Origin: Mucilaginibacter_A sp965201005
GTDB taxonomy: Bacteria > Bacteroidota > Bacteroidia > Sphingobacteriales > Sphingobacteriaceae
Direction: 5' to 3'
NCBI RefSeq assembly: GCF_965201005.1
Contig: NZ_OZ241747.1
Location: forward strand, 1,674,001-1,738,000
DNA length: 64,000 bases
A program made the translations under genes and the position numbers. This document shows positions 27,161 to 36,525 of this stretch, piece after piece. How positions within the stretch are numbered: position 1 is the stretch's first letter; each line of letters opens with the position of its first letter. Under the pieces are notes generated by a model that saw only the letters and a list, made by a program, of their open reading frames with translations, ran no database searches and was not told the DNA's origin.

Positions 27161-28741
27161 GTGGTTGTTGTGTGCATCAAAATTTATTTCTGCTTCAAAA
27201 GTGCGGTGCCAGGGCAAAATAAAAGTCAGGTTCGATGGTTTGAAACCTGCATTTGATTTATCTGAAAAATAGCTGCTTATCTCTTTAAAATAATTGCTGA
27301 GTAAAGCTGTACAATAAGCTTCTACTTTTTTGGTGGCTTCATCACTTAAATAGTTCGGCTCCCAACCATTTTGTACGATAAAGTTTTTTGCTTTTGCCCG
27401 GACGAGGTTATGGTAATAATAATCATCCAGCACACGGTGAAAAGTAAACCATTCTTCTGCCAGCCGAATATTATTTTTTAGCTTTTGCGGGGATTTGGAA
27501 AATTTAGCTTGAGACAAAGCAAAAATAACGCCTTGCGGAAGCGTAGTGCCTATTGTGTTGCCAGCCGTATTCCAGGAGGCATAACTGTATAACCTGGGAA
27601 AAAGATTTCTATGTAAAAGTTCCATCGAAAAAGCAGTGTCTCCGCCTTGTACATCACCGCGGGGATCAATATCTGCAACCAAAACAGCTTTGCCCTTATT
27701 GATTTTAGTTTCAATTTCATCTGCAAAAGTTTTGGCACGGCCAGCTTCAAACCGGGAGGCATAAACATAAAAAAGCAGGTCTGCCTGTTCAATATTCTCC
27801 ACTTCTTTAGCACCCACAGCTTCAATGTCATAACTAACCGTTTGCCTCAATGGCCGGTCTTCAAAAGGCATGGCTTTATTGCTTAATTCTTCCGAAGAAT
27901 AAACTGCTTTTATTTTAGGGGAATAGTTGTACCGTTTATTTAAGACGCGTGATAATAACAACATAGATATTTCATCCGCGCCGGGCTGTACCAAAATTTT
28001 ATCGGTCAGCTCAAGTTGTTTAACCGTTGCAATCAGCTTTTCCCTGTCGGCCACGTGTATGCCTTTTGGTTTGGCATCATCTTGTGAAAGGATCAGGTAA
28101 TTGATAACGCCGCTTTTTACAAAATCAACCGCTTTTAAATTGATAGCCAGATTACGCTGGCGGGACTGTTTATAATTTGATAAAGCTTCTGCAGGTATTT
28201 GTTGTACTAATTTAGCGGTTTTCAATTTGGATTCTTCATCCGTAGCCACAGAAATTTCTGCCCAATCCGCCAAATTTGCCCTGTAAGACTCATTTTTGCC
28301 ATCGCCGGTTGGTGCCAAACGCATGATAACGCTTTGGGCATATACCGGAAGTTTTGGGGCCATTTTTCGTATGGTTTGCATGATTGACATGCGCCTTAAT
28401 GCTTCTTCATATTTTACGTTGTACACCCGCGATGCAACTAAGCCGCCGTATGCTATCATATCAATAGAAATAACCGCGGCATCAAATGATTTTAAGTCCT
28501 GCGTTTGCAGCCAGTTGATGATCTTATCTGACTGGCCGGGAGTGATAAAATTTCCTAATAAATCTTTTGGCGGTGCTATTACTTGCGCATTTCCTATTAA
28601 ACCCATTTTTTGTGTGAACTGCAAACAAGGCGGCCGGTCATCAAGCGGAATTAGTAAAATTTTTGTATTCGCTACGAATGTCTTTTGTGCATTGGAAGAC
28701 AAAGCAAACACTAATGCCAGAAGTGTATAGAAATATTTCAT
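27158..28741 (-). CDS. DUF4127 family protein, exported
   Basis: A 527-residue protein with a signal peptide (LLALVFALSSNAQK). The motif ILLIPLDDRPPCLQF at residues ~28-42 is the signature of the DUF4127 family. VISIDMIAYGGLVASR, ILSQDDAKPKGIH and QPGADEISMLLLSR are further conserved stretches with acidic residues that could bind metal. The family has no established activity that I can name; members recur in glycan-degradation loci. It is the first gene of the minus-strand operon (DUF4127, MFS, secreted unknown protein) and is divergent from the FAD oxidoreductase gene. Confidence 0.83.
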   Translation of the reverse strand: MKYFYTLLALVFALSSNAQKTFVANTKILLIPLDDRPPCLQFTQKMGLIGNAQVIAPPKDLLGNFITPGQSDKIINWLQTQDLKSFDAAVISIDMIAYGGLVASRVYNVKYEEALRRMSIMQTIRKMAPKLPVYAQSVIMRLAPTGDGKNESYRANLADWAEISVATDEESKLKTAKLVQQIPAEALSNYKQSRQRNLAINLKAVDFVKSGVINYLILSQDDAKPKGIHVADREKLIATVKQLELTDKILVQPGADEISMLLLSRVLNKRYNYSPKIKAVYSSEELSNKAMPFEDRPLRQTVSYDIEAVGAKEVENIEQADLLFYVYASRFEAGRAKTFADEIETKINKGKAVLVADIDPRGDVQGGDTAFSMELLHRNLFPRLYSYASWNTAGNTIGTTLPQGVIFALSQAKFSKSPQKLKNNIRLAEEWFTFHRVLDDYYYHNLVRAKAKNFIVQNGWEPNYLSDEATKKVEAYCTALLSNYFKEISSYFSDKSNAGFKPSNLTFILPWHRTFEAEINFDAHNNH

Positions 28742-28830
28742 ATAATTAGGTTTAAAACAGCGGAGTACAATAATGATAAAAAAAATTAAAATATCGAGGT
28801 TAATAAAAAATAAATTTTAAAAATAGAAGG

Positions 28831-28989
28831 TTTTATTTAGATTTATATCCGAAGAAAAGCAATGCTTCTTTTAGTCTGTAAAAATTAGTGTCTGCGGATT
28901 TTATCATCAAAAAAAGAATTGATAAAGTTTAACAGTTTTTATCCTGTTAAAAGAAGCATGTTGTATTTTAACCAAATTTAAATAGGCTT
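28831..28989. repeat. Dispersed palindromic MITE-like element between divergent operons
   Basis: The right outer repeat AACCAAATTTAAATAGGCTTG ends near 28989; the left one (TTTAGATTTATATCC) is decayed. The inner arms are AATGCTTCTTTTAGTC and CCTGTTAAAAGAAGCAT. The element occupies the shared upstream region of two divergent genes and may affect their promoters. Confidence 0.83.
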
Positions 28990-29083
28990 GAAATATACTT
29001 TTCTATCAATCTAAATTATTGAACCTGTTTACACGATAGCTAATTTGCTATTATTAGTAAATAATCCAACTTACTAAACTATT

Positions 29084-30805
29084 ATGAAGCGACGTAATTT
29101 TATAGAAATTTTAACAGTAGGTGGCAGTATTGCGGCTGTTAGTCCGGTTTTGGCAAATCCCTTAACTCCATCGGCTGCATTACAAAGACCTTCTTCAGTT
29201 CACGAAAAAATACTTACTGCTGATTTGGTTGTTGCAGGCGGCGGGTTGGGTGGATGTGCCGCCGCGCTTGCTGCATTGCGCAATAACCTTACGGTGATTT
29301 TAACCGAACAAACAGATTGGATCGGAGGGCAATTAACCCAGCAAGGCGTTCCTCCAGACGAGCATCCCTGGATTGAAACCCACGGCGCAACACAATTGTA
29401 TCGCGATTTTCGTAAAGGTGTCCGTGAATATTATCTGATGAATTATCCGCTAACAGATCAAGCCCGTAAACGTCAATATTTAAATCCGGGAGATGGTGTG
29501 GTATCCGAGTTATGCCACGAGCCGCGTGTAGCATTAGCGGTGCTGCAAAGTTTGTTGGCACCCTATCAGAGTTCAAAAAAGCTTACTATTTTATTAGAAC
29601 ATCATATTATTTCAGCCCGGGTAATAAATGATGAGGTTCGATCTCTGGAAGCACTTGATCAAAAAACAGGTAAAAAGATCATGCTGAAAGCACCTTATTT
29701 TGTTGATGCCACCGAACTGGGCGATCTGCTGCCTTTAACCGGAACCGAGTATGTAACGGGTACAGAATCCCGTGAGGAAACAAAAGAATTACATGCCCCG
29801 GAAAAAGGGAACCCGTTAAACAACCAGGCTTTTACTGTTTCTTTTGCTATGGATTATATCAAAGGGACAAATTACACTATTGAAAAACCGGACGAGTATG
29901 AATTCTGGAAGAATTTTACACCTTCTATGAAGCCTGCATGGTCTGGAAAACTACTCAACTTAGCTTATTCCACTCCTGCCACACTTATTCCGAAAACGCT
30001 TGCATTTGACCCGCTAAGCCCTAATACCGGGAAACCGATGAACCTTTGGGATTACCGCCGGATCATCAACAAGGATAATTTTATTCCAGGAACTTTTGCC
30101 GGTGACATTACGATAGTCAACTGGCCTCAAAATGATTATTTTTTGGCCAACCTAATTGGTGCAACGCCGCAAGAATTTAAAACTCATGTAAACAGGGCAA
30201 AGCAGCTCAGCCTTTCCTTATTGTATTGGCTGCAAACAGAAGTTCCGCGGCCTGATGGCGGCCACGGCTGGCCGGGCATTCGGTTGCGCGAAGATATTAT
30301 GGGGACAGAAGACGGTATGGCAAAATATCCGTACATCCGCGAATCGCGCCGCATTAAAGCTGTTTTTACCATTCTGGAAGAGCATATCGGTGTAAAAAAC
30401 AGGGCTTTGATCACCGGTAAAGAAACCGGAAACAGTGCTGCTAATTTTTACGACAGTGTTGGCGTAGGTTATTATCACGTTGATCTGCACCCAACAACCG
30501 GCGGTAATAATTATGTTGATTTTGAATCGATGCCATTCCAGATACCTTTGGGTGCGCTGCTGCCCCGTAAAATTAAAAATCTGTTGCCGGCCAATAAAAA
30601 TATCGGTACCACACACATCACCAACGGCTGCTATCGCTTGCACCCGGTTGAATGGAGCATTGGCGAAGCGGTAGGTTTATTAGTAAAATTTGCATCAGAT
30701 AAAAAAGTAATTCCGCGTGACGTAAGGGAAAGAAAAGAAATGCTCACAGAATTTCAGGATTTTGTACGTTCTCAAGGTATCGAAACCCATTGGCCGGAAG
30801 GATAA
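29084..30805 (+). CDS. Exported FAD-dependent oxidoreductase
   Basis: A 573-residue protein beginning MKRRNFIEILTVGGSIAA, a twin-arginine-like or general export signal. The dinucleotide-binding motif VVAGGGLGGCAAALAA is at ~49-64, and the acidic end of the second strand is at TEQTDWIGGQL. The remainder (GVPPDEHPWIETHGATQLY, FVDATELGDLLPLTGTEY, HITNGCYRLHPVEWSIGEA) matches the FAD-dependent oxidoreductase family common in Bacteroidota glycan loci. The substrate is probably a carbohydrate or a sugar derivative; this is inferred from context. It is the first gene of a plus-strand pair with the NagX-like gene. Confidence 0.85.
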   Translation: MKRRNFIEILTVGGSIAAVSPVLANPLTPSAALQRPSSVHEKILTADLVVAGGGLGGCAAALAALRNNLTVILTEQTDWIGGQLTQQGVPPDEHPWIETHGATQLYRDFRKGVREYYLMNYPLTDQARKRQYLNPGDGVVSELCHEPRVALAVLQSLLAPYQSSKKLTILLEHHIISARVINDEVRSLEALDQKTGKKIMLKAPYFVDATELGDLLPLTGTEYVTGTESREETKELHAPEKGNPLNNQAFTVSFAMDYIKGTNYTIEKPDEYEFWKNFTPSMKPAWSGKLLNLAYSTPATLIPKTLAFDPLSPNTGKPMNLWDYRRIINKDNFIPGTFAGDITIVNWPQNDYFLANLIGATPQEFKTHVNRAKQLSLSLLYWLQTEVPRPDGGHGWPGIRLREDIMGTEDGMAKYPYIRESRRIKAVFTILEEHIGVKNRALITGKETGNSAANFYDSVGVGYYHVDLHPTTGGNNYVDFESMPFQIPLGALLPRKIKNLLPANKNIGTTHITNGCYRLHPVEWSIGEAVGLLVKFASDKKVIPRDVRERKEMLTEFQDFVRSQGIETHWPEG

Positions 30806-30809
30806 TTCT

Positions 30810-30973
30810 TATTCTGTTTAATGTTTATTTAATTAATGCGATGCTTCTTTTATCGCCTAAAAGGTGGTGAGCGTTTTGAGTTTTTTATTTAGTCAATGTT
30901 TGATTGATAATAGTTTATCGCAAATATTATAGCTTAAGTAAAGCACCAAATTTTAGGTGATAAAAGAAGTATT
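30810..30973. repeat. Dispersed palindromic MITE-like element, copy at 30.9 kb
   Basis: The left outer repeat is TTCTGTTTAATGTTTATTT just after the preceding stop. The inner arms GCGATGCTTCTTTTATCGCC and AGGTGATAAAAGAAGTAT have a longer than usual centre of ~95 bp. The right outer repeat is decayed. Confidence 0.82.
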
Positions 30974-31027
30974 ACTGTTTTTTTCAGAAATAAATCAAGT
31001 TATATCTAAACACTTATACTCAAACTG

Positions 31028-32167
31028 ATGGTAAAAAAATTACACAATCGTTTTTTATCGCTGGATGTATTTCGGGGAATGACCATTTGCTTTATGATCA
31101 TTGTAAATACGCCCGGAAGCGGCGCAACACCATTTGCCCCGTTAATGCACGCAACCTGGAACGGATTTACGCCTACCGATTTGGTATTTCCTTCCTTTTT
31201 ATTTGCTGTCGGAAATGCGATGAGTTTTTCGCACCAAAAATATATCGATTTGCCACACCAAACGGCGTTGATAAAAATATTAAAACGTGCATTTTTGATT
31301 TTCATGTTAGGCTATTTGCTGTATTGGTTCCCGTTTTTTAAACTAACCGATGATGGCCACATCACTTCATTCCCGATCAGTCAAACCCGGATTATGGGTG
31401 TTTTACAACGCATCGCACTTTGCTACCTTTTTGCTTCGCTGCTCCTTAGATACTTGTCAGCTAAAAAAGTAATTTTTATCAGTTTATTGATTTTGATCGG
31501 CTACTGGGCAATATTATTGGTTTTTGGCGACCGGCAAGATCCGTTTAGTTTGACGGGAAATGCTTGCCTGTATTTAGACAAGTTTGTATTTAATGAAGCA
31601 CGTTTATATCACGAAAATGGCGTAGCTTTTGATCCTGAAGGTATTTTAGGAACACTTCCCGCTATTGTAAATGTGATCATCGGTTTTTTTGCCGGTAAAT
31701 TTATACAGGAAAAAGGCAAAGGGTACGAAAGCGTGGCTAAATTGCTTTTAACCGGGGCTTTATTTGTTTTTACGGCACTTTGCTGGAACATGGTTTTTCC
31801 GATTAATAAAAGCTTGTGGACAAGTCCGTTTGTACTGGTTACCACCGGAATAGACCTCGCTGTAATCGGGGCCTTAATTTATTTTATAGAAATTAAACCT
31901 GGCCATACCCGTAAATGGGTTGATTTCTTCGTGGCTTTTGGCAAAAACCCTTTGTTCATTTATATTGTATCTGCTGTAGTCAGGATCATTTTAAACCGGA
32001 TCAGGGTAAATCAGAATACGTCTGTTTATGAATGGATCAATATTGTAATTTTTCAAAAACTTGTGCCTGGCCCCATTGGTTCGTTGCTTTTTGCACTTTG
32101 CTTTGTGTTTTTTTGCTGGGGAATTGTATGGTACATGGATAAACGAAAAATATACGTAAGGGTATAA
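31028..32167 (+). CDS. NagX/HGSNAT-type membrane acyltransferase-like protein
   Basis: A 379-residue integral membrane protein with about ten hydrophobic segments. It starts RFLSLDVFRGMTICFMIIVN and continues NGFTPTDLVFPSFLFAVG, the signature of the DUF5009/DUF1624 group related to heparan-alpha-glucosaminide N-acetyltransferase and to NagX of GlcNAc-utilisation loci. The proposed role is transmembrane acetylation or handling of amino sugars; no member from this group in Bacteroidota has an activity I can cite. The context with GH20, NagP-type permease and epimerase fits an amino-sugar pathway. Confidence 0.82.
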   Translation: MVKKLHNRFLSLDVFRGMTICFMIIVNTPGSGATPFAPLMHATWNGFTPTDLVFPSFLFAVGNAMSFSHQKYIDLPHQTALIKILKRAFLIFMLGYLLYWFPFFKLTDDGHITSFPISQTRIMGVLQRIALCYLFASLLLRYLSAKKVIFISLLILIGYWAILLVFGDRQDPFSLTGNACLYLDKFVFNEARLYHENGVAFDPEGILGTLPAIVNVIIGFFAGKFIQEKGKGYESVAKLLLTGALFVFTALCWNMVFPINKSLWTSPFVLVTTGIDLAVIGALIYFIEIKPGHTRKWVDFFVAFGKNPLFIYIVSAVVRIILNRIRVNQNTSVYEWINIVIFQKLVPGPIGSLLFALCFVFFCWGIVWYMDKRKIYVRV

Positions 32168-32208
32168 TTAAAATCCAACCTTTCTAAGTGGTTTAAGTCA
32201 GGATGGTT

Positions 32209-33126
32209 TTAAATCCAGTTCATCACTTCAAATTTAGAGTCTAAAATTGAGGCATGGGGCATATTAAACCAACGCGCTAATACTGTTGCATAAATATTCC
32301 TGAAATCAATAAATTGTGTTTGATGCTGATTTGATCCTTCCCAAATTCCTTTCTCTTTTAACTGGTTGCCGTAAATTAACAGGCTGTTAGCTTGTCCGTG
32401 TTCGGTGCCGCGCTTGTTGTTTTCTTTCAACCGCCGACCAAACTCAGACCAAGTTATAATCAATGTATCATCCAGTTTTCCGCTTGCTTTTAAGTCGGCA
32501 AAAAAAGTATCTAATCCTTGTGCGTAAGTTTCCAACAAACGGTCATGTTTGTATTTTTGGAATTGGTGCGTATCAAAACCATCCAAACTGATACGGTAAC
32601 AGCTATTTGCATTTTCTTTGTCAATCTGCGCTGCAATAGTTTTTAAACCAGCTGCAAAATCATCTGCTGTTGTTTCTATAATGAAACTTTGTGTTGCTTT
32701 ATTATTTGCACAACGATCTATCCATGAAACAGCATTAGGATTGTTTATCAAACCAGTTTCCCAAATTTTACAGGAAGTGTAGTGCGAATAATCCAAACCT
32801 GCACAACTTATATTGTTGATAATCAGCATGTTCCCAGCATCAAAATGAGGTTTTAAACTTTTTAATGCCGGATTAAAACCAAAATCATTGTTTAGTTTAA
32901 TTACCTCATTCAATGGAATTGCAATAGTTGGGCGGTGGTTATAATAAGTGGGATCAGCATAAGGAACGATGGTATTGTAACCATCATTGCCGCCGTTTAA
33001 ATGGATCAATACTAATTTACGTTTGGATTTAATTTGATCCGGGTTTTGAAAAGATTTAAACACGCCGGGCAACAGCAAAGGCGCAGATACAAAAGCTGTA
33101 TTCTTTAAAAATGATCTTCTTTTCAT
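32209..33126 (-). CDS. DUF1501 family exported protein, short form
   Basis: A 305-residue protein starting MKRRSFLKNTAFVSAPLLLPG, a Tat-like signal. VLIHLNGGNDGYNTIVPY near residue 40 and a central SHYTSCKIWETG are typical of DUF1501, a family distantly related to sulfatases and alkaline phosphatases. The C-terminal WSEFGRRLKENNKRGTEHG is the conserved region bearing the expected Asp/His-type ligands. It is about 100 residues shorter than the common ~400-residue form, with less sequence in the middle. The catalytic role is unknown. It lies at the 3' end of the minus-strand glycan genes. Confidence 0.8.
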   Translation of the reverse strand: MKRRSFLKNTAFVSAPLLLPGVFKSFQNPDQIKSKRKLVLIHLNGGNDGYNTIVPYADPTYYNHRPTIAIPLNEVIKLNNDFGFNPALKSLKPHFDAGNMLIINNISCAGLDYSHYTSCKIWETGLINNPNAVSWIDRCANNKATQSFIIETTADDFAAGLKTIAAQIDKENANSCYRISLDGFDTHQFQKYKHDRLLETYAQGLDTFFADLKASGKLDDTLIITWSEFGRRLKENNKRGTEHGQANSLLIYGNQLKEKGIWEGSNQHQTQFIDFRNIYATVLARWFNMPHASILDSKFEVMNWI

Positions 33127-33150
33127 TTTACCAAAATTTTTTGAAGTACT

Positions 33151-33305
33151 AAAAGCCTGTATAAATTTGTATTAGTAAAACTTACGATGCTTCTTTTATG
33201 CCTTTAAATTTGCGTTTTTTGTAATGGTTGCCAATTGGGAAATCCATTTAAAAAACCACCAAATTTTAGGTGATAAAAGAAGCATTGTAATTAAACCGGC
33301 TTTAA
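33151..33305. repeat. Dispersed palindromic MITE-like element overlapping the DUF4434 stop
   Basis: The outer repeats are AAAAGCCTGTATAAATTTGT at the left and TAATTAAACCGGCTTTAAA at the right. The inner arms are ACGATGCTTCTTTTATGCC and AGGTGATAAAAGAAGCAT. The right outer repeat contains the stop codon (33302-33304) of the DUF4434 gene. Confidence 0.85.
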
Positions 33306-34234
33306 ATCATTTTGATGTATTCTTTATATCTGTCATACAAATGCCCTGCCTGCAAGTAGGCAGATTGCGGGCTCATAAAGTGTGAAAACTCAAATGTAAT
33401 CGCTTTATCGTATCCGGCTTTGCGTGCAGCTTCCAATTTAAGCCGGAGTTTTTCAAATTTAATAGGAAGGAATTTGATCGGCATGTCCCGGTCAAACGAT
33501 TCGGCATTTGTCCAGCACTCCATGCCATATTTATCGGCCAGCTTTTTATTGATCTCAAAAAAGGCGGGCAATTCGTAAAATTCCACATGCCCATCCTGAA
33601 AAGCCACGGCATCAACACTTTGGTGTATCGCATCAAATATTTCGTTCCAGGCTTCTTCGTGCTCTTTTACGGTGATACCATCTTGTTTAGAAATTGTGGA
33701 TGAAGCAGACATTACCGCTTTTTTGCCATCAATCCAGGGAGAAATAAACGTAGGCAAATTGCCAGATATTTCTTTACAGTGCTTGCCCAATTGTGCGTAT
33801 AACCCGGCTACTTTTCTGGTCCTGCCGCTTACTTCCTGCGTAAGGTACCAACCTTTGAACGATTTGTGGTGCCCGTATTTTTTCCAAACTTCATCAATCA
33901 CTTTCCTGTTCAGGTCAACTTCCTTTTGAAATTCCCCTTTCCACCAGTATTTTCCCGAATCGTATAACCCGAAATAAAAACTCATGTTGTGTTTATCAGA
34001 TAGTTCCAGGAACATTTTTACCAGATCTACCGGCGGTTCATAACATTGTTCTTCCTGCATCAACACGACAGAAGGATAAGTCAGCCATCGCTGGAAACCG
34101 CTCCTAATCAAAAAAACAGTATCAATGCCTACTGCTTTCATGTGCGAAAAATCGGCGTCCCACTCTGCCCTTCCCCAGTTTTGGTGAGGAATATCGTGAC
34201 TGATCTCGTCTAAAAATGTTCCTGTAATTTTCAT
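33302..34234 (-). CDS. DUF4434 family protein, putative TIM-barrel glycoside hydrolase-like
   Basis: A 310-residue protein without a visible signal peptide. ITGTFLDEISHDIPHQNWG opens the protein, followed by MKAVGIDTVFLIRSGFQR, YFGLYDSGKYWW, FKGWYLTQEVSG and AVAFQDGHVEF. These are the strand ends of the DUF4434 barrel, where Glu in LTQEVSG and Asp in FQDG are candidate catalytic acids. Substrate and activity are unknown. It appears to be cytoplasmic, unlike most of its neighbours. Repeat elements flank it on both sides. Confidence 0.8.
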   Translation of the reverse strand: MKITGTFLDEISHDIPHQNWGRAEWDADFSHMKAVGIDTVFLIRSGFQRWLTYPSVVLMQEEQCYEPPVDLVKMFLELSDKHNMSFYFGLYDSGKYWWKGEFQKEVDLNRKVIDEVWKKYGHHKSFKGWYLTQEVSGRTRKVAGLYAQLGKHCKEISGNLPTFISPWIDGKKAVMSASSTISKQDGITVKEHEEAWNEIFDAIHQSVDAVAFQDGHVEFYELPAFFEINKKLADKYGMECWTNAESFDRDMPIKFLPIKFEKLRLKLEAARKAGYDKAITFEFSHFMSPQSAYLQAGHLYDRYKEYIKMI

Positions 34235-34254
34235 GATGGAATTGATTTTTAAAA

Positions 34255-34385
34255 GATTTGTTTAAGTTTATTCAGCATGTGTTGATGCTTCTTTTATGCC
34301 CTAAAAAATGGCGGTTAAGCCATCAACTATAAACCATTAGCTACAAACAAACTCACCAATTTTTAGGTGCTAAAAGAAGCATCTG
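34255..34385. repeat. Dispersed palindromic MITE-like element, copy at 34.3 kb
   Basis: The left outer repeat is AGATTTGTTTAAGTTTATTC. The inner arms TTGATGCTTCTTTTATGCCC and TTTTTAGGTGCTAAAAGAAG (to 34383) pair well. The left half is nearly identical to the copy at 1.9 kb over ~45 bp. Confidence 0.85.
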
Positions 34386-34409
34386 ATTTTATGATGACCC
34401 TAAACCTGT

Positions 34410-35609
34410 TTAAAGTTGAGAAACTATTTTATTCTTTTTGACCAGCATTGCTTCGGGCCCGTCCTCCAGCATTTTCCATACCTGGTACAAGCCGCGCGGA
34501 ACATGGAAACAGCCTTTCCATTTACCGCCTTTCAGCGAAAGCAATACTTCGCCCCGGCGGTTTAAATAACCAAACCATTCGCCGTATTGCTCATCTTTAA
34601 AGTGTTCCCAGGTGTAGTTGTGCAGTTTTTCAAACCATTGCAGGCAATCGTCATTTCCGGTCAGCAAATAGCCTTTGGCCATACAAACCAATGCTTCTAC
34701 ATGCACCCACCAAAGTTTCTGGTCCCACTCCAATTGCTGCGTAGGATAACCTTTGATATCTAAAAAATAAAATATGCCGCCGTACTGTTTATCCCAGCCG
34801 TACTCCAGCATTTGCAAAGCTATTTTAACTGATTTCTCGATTAAGGCATTGTCATTTAAACGCAAGCCCAAATCCATCGTAAACCACATGGCTTCAATGC
34901 TATGCCCGGGATTAAGTAAACGGCCTTCATAAGAATCCGAAAAACTGCCATCAGCAAAAACATTTTCTAAAATAACGCCTTTTTCTTCTTGATAAAACAC
35001 ATCCATCACTTCGTGTAATGCTTCGGCAATCAAATCGTTTACAGCTTTTTCCTCCAGCAAATGCTCCAGTTCTAATGCAAGGTTGCACAGGATCATGGGC
35101 AAGGCAAAGTTTTTTAAATCCCGTGTACCGGGGAAAGCTTTGTTGTATTTATTTTTAGGATTATTCCTTCGTTTTAAAATATTGTGGAAGGTTGTACGGG
35201 CGATTTCGGCATACGTTTCATTACCGCTTGCCGTGTAAAGCGCACCAAAACCCATCGCGGCAAAGCAATCCGAAAAAATATTATAAGGCTGTGTTAAAGG
35301 TTTGCCTTGTTTATTTAAAGAAAAATACCAATTGCCATTTTCATCCCTGCCGTTTTTGATCATAAAATCAGCACCGTGCTGCGCCATATCCAGCCATTCC
35401 TTTCTTTTTTCAACTTTGTTGTAAAGCATAGAAAACATCCAGACTTCACGGCCTTGCAACCACATCATCTTGTCGGTATCAAACACATTTCCAAATTGAT
35501 CGAGACTGGTAAAAAACCCGCCGTCCGCTTCATCTTTAGAATGTTTTAACCAAAATGGGATAACGTTTTCCAGTAGTTCTTTTTTGTATAGTGCTGTATA
35601 TTGTTTCAT
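34410..35609 (-). CDS. N-acylglucosamine 2-epimerase family protein
   Basis: A 399-residue (alpha/alpha)6-barrel enzyme. FWLKHSKDEADGGFFTSLD and MMWLQGREVWMFSML near the N-terminus, NIFSDCFAAMGFGALY in the middle and LNPGHSIEAMWFTMDLG are typical, with the active-site His in GHSIEA and in WWVHVEALVC. The family interconverts GlcNAc and ManNAc, or epimerises beta-1,4-linked disaccharides (cellobiose 2-epimerase) in related members. The GH20 and NagX context favours the amino-sugar reaction. It is cytoplasmic and 52 bp downstream of the SGNH gene on the same strand. Confidence 0.85.
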   Translation of the reverse strand: MKQYTALYKKELLENVIPFWLKHSKDEADGGFFTSLDQFGNVFDTDKMMWLQGREVWMFSMLYNKVEKRKEWLDMAQHGADFMIKNGRDENGNWYFSLNKQGKPLTQPYNIFSDCFAAMGFGALYTASGNETYAEIARTTFHNILKRRNNPKNKYNKAFPGTRDLKNFALPMILCNLALELEHLLEEKAVNDLIAEALHEVMDVFYQEEKGVILENVFADGSFSDSYEGRLLNPGHSIEAMWFTMDLGLRLNDNALIEKSVKIALQMLEYGWDKQYGGIFYFLDIKGYPTQQLEWDQKLWWVHVEALVCMAKGYLLTGNDDCLQWFEKLHNYTWEHFKDEQYGEWFGYLNRRGEVLLSLKGGKWKGCFHVPRGLYQVWKMLEDGPEAMLVKKNKIVSQL

Positions 35610-35661
35610 AAATAATATGTCTTTGTTGATTGTTGATTGCCCGGAACCAATGATTACGCTA

Positions 35662-36342
35662 TTATAGTAAACCCTTGTCTTTTAAGTAATTAACCCATAA
35701 AATGTAGGTCGTGGTTTTGATATGGATGCCATCCGTTGTATAGTTTTTGTTCATCTGCCCTTCGCTGTCTTCCAATAAAGGATGCAGATCTACATAACTG
35801 AGCTGATGATTTTCGGACAACAGTTTAAGCTGGCTGTTTACTTCTTTTATCCTGGCGTTGGTAATCCGTTTATATTCGGGTGCTATCATCGATTCATTTA
35901 TTGGGAAAATGCTTTCTATAATAAGCGTAGTTTTAGGTGATGCTTTTTTTATCCTGTTGATGATGGTCTCATAATTTCTGATCATCAAGGCCGTAGGAAA
36001 ACCTCTTTTCAAATCATTGGTGCCCGTAAGGAGAAAAATCTTTTTAGGTTTTGAAGACAAAACTTCGTCCAACCGGGCAATAATCCCAAAGGAAACATCG
36101 CCGCTGATACCGCGGTTGATTACGTTTTGGTTTGGTACAAGCTCTTGCCATTCACCTGCTTCGGTCAAGCTATTTCCCAAAAAAACAATTTCATTTTTGC
36201 GGTCGGGCATTGCCCTGAAAAATTTAAGCCGCTCTTTGTAATAGCTGTTGGCATAAGTGCTGTCAACCGGAGCGGATTGCTGCGCATTGGCTGCCGGGCC
36301 GAACATCAAAAAAAATATAAATACCGTAAATGTGTTTTTCAT
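35662..36342 (-). CDS. Exported SGNH/GDSL-type hydrolase
   Basis: A 226-residue protein with signal peptide (MKNTFTVFIFFLMFGPAANAQQ). Block I is IVFLGNSLTEAGEW with the nucleophile Ser in GNSLTE. Block III LLTGTNDLKRG holds the oxyanion Asn, and the C-terminal block TTDGIHIKTTTYILW holds the Asp and His. The family includes carbohydrate esterases, so deacetylation of an acetylated glycan is a natural guess. It lies between SusD and the epimerase, separated from SusD by a repeat element. Confidence 0.88.
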   Translation of the reverse strand: MKNTFTVFIFFLMFGPAANAQQSAPVDSTYANSYYKERLKFFRAMPDRKNEIVFLGNSLTEAGEWQELVPNQNVINRGISGDVSFGIIARLDEVLSSKPKKIFLLTGTNDLKRGFPTALMIRNYETIINRIKKASPKTTLIIESIFPINESMIAPEYKRITNARIKEVNSQLKLLSENHQLSYVDLHPLLEDSEGQMNKNYTTDGIHIKTTTYILWVNYLKDKGLL

Positions 36343-36349
36343 AAATACA

Positions 36350-36449
36350 GATGCTTCTTTTAGCGCATAAAAATTGGTATTTATTCCCTCTTATGTGAAG
36401 AGGGCTGTGAGGCTACAAGCACTAATTTTTATACGATAAAAGAAGCATT
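36350..36449. repeat. Dispersed palindromic MITE-like element, copy at 36.4 kb
   Basis: The inner arms AGATGCTTCTTTTAGCGC and ATACGATAAAAGAAGCAT are extended by TAAAAATTGGT / CACTAATTTTTA. The outer repeats are not recognisable. It separates the susD gene from the SGNH hydrolase gene. Confidence 0.8.
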
Positions 36450-36525
36450 AGAAATTAATAACCTGAATTGAATTATGTGGCTTTAATCCAGGTTTTTTTA
36501 ATAATTGTGATTTGCTTTTTAATTA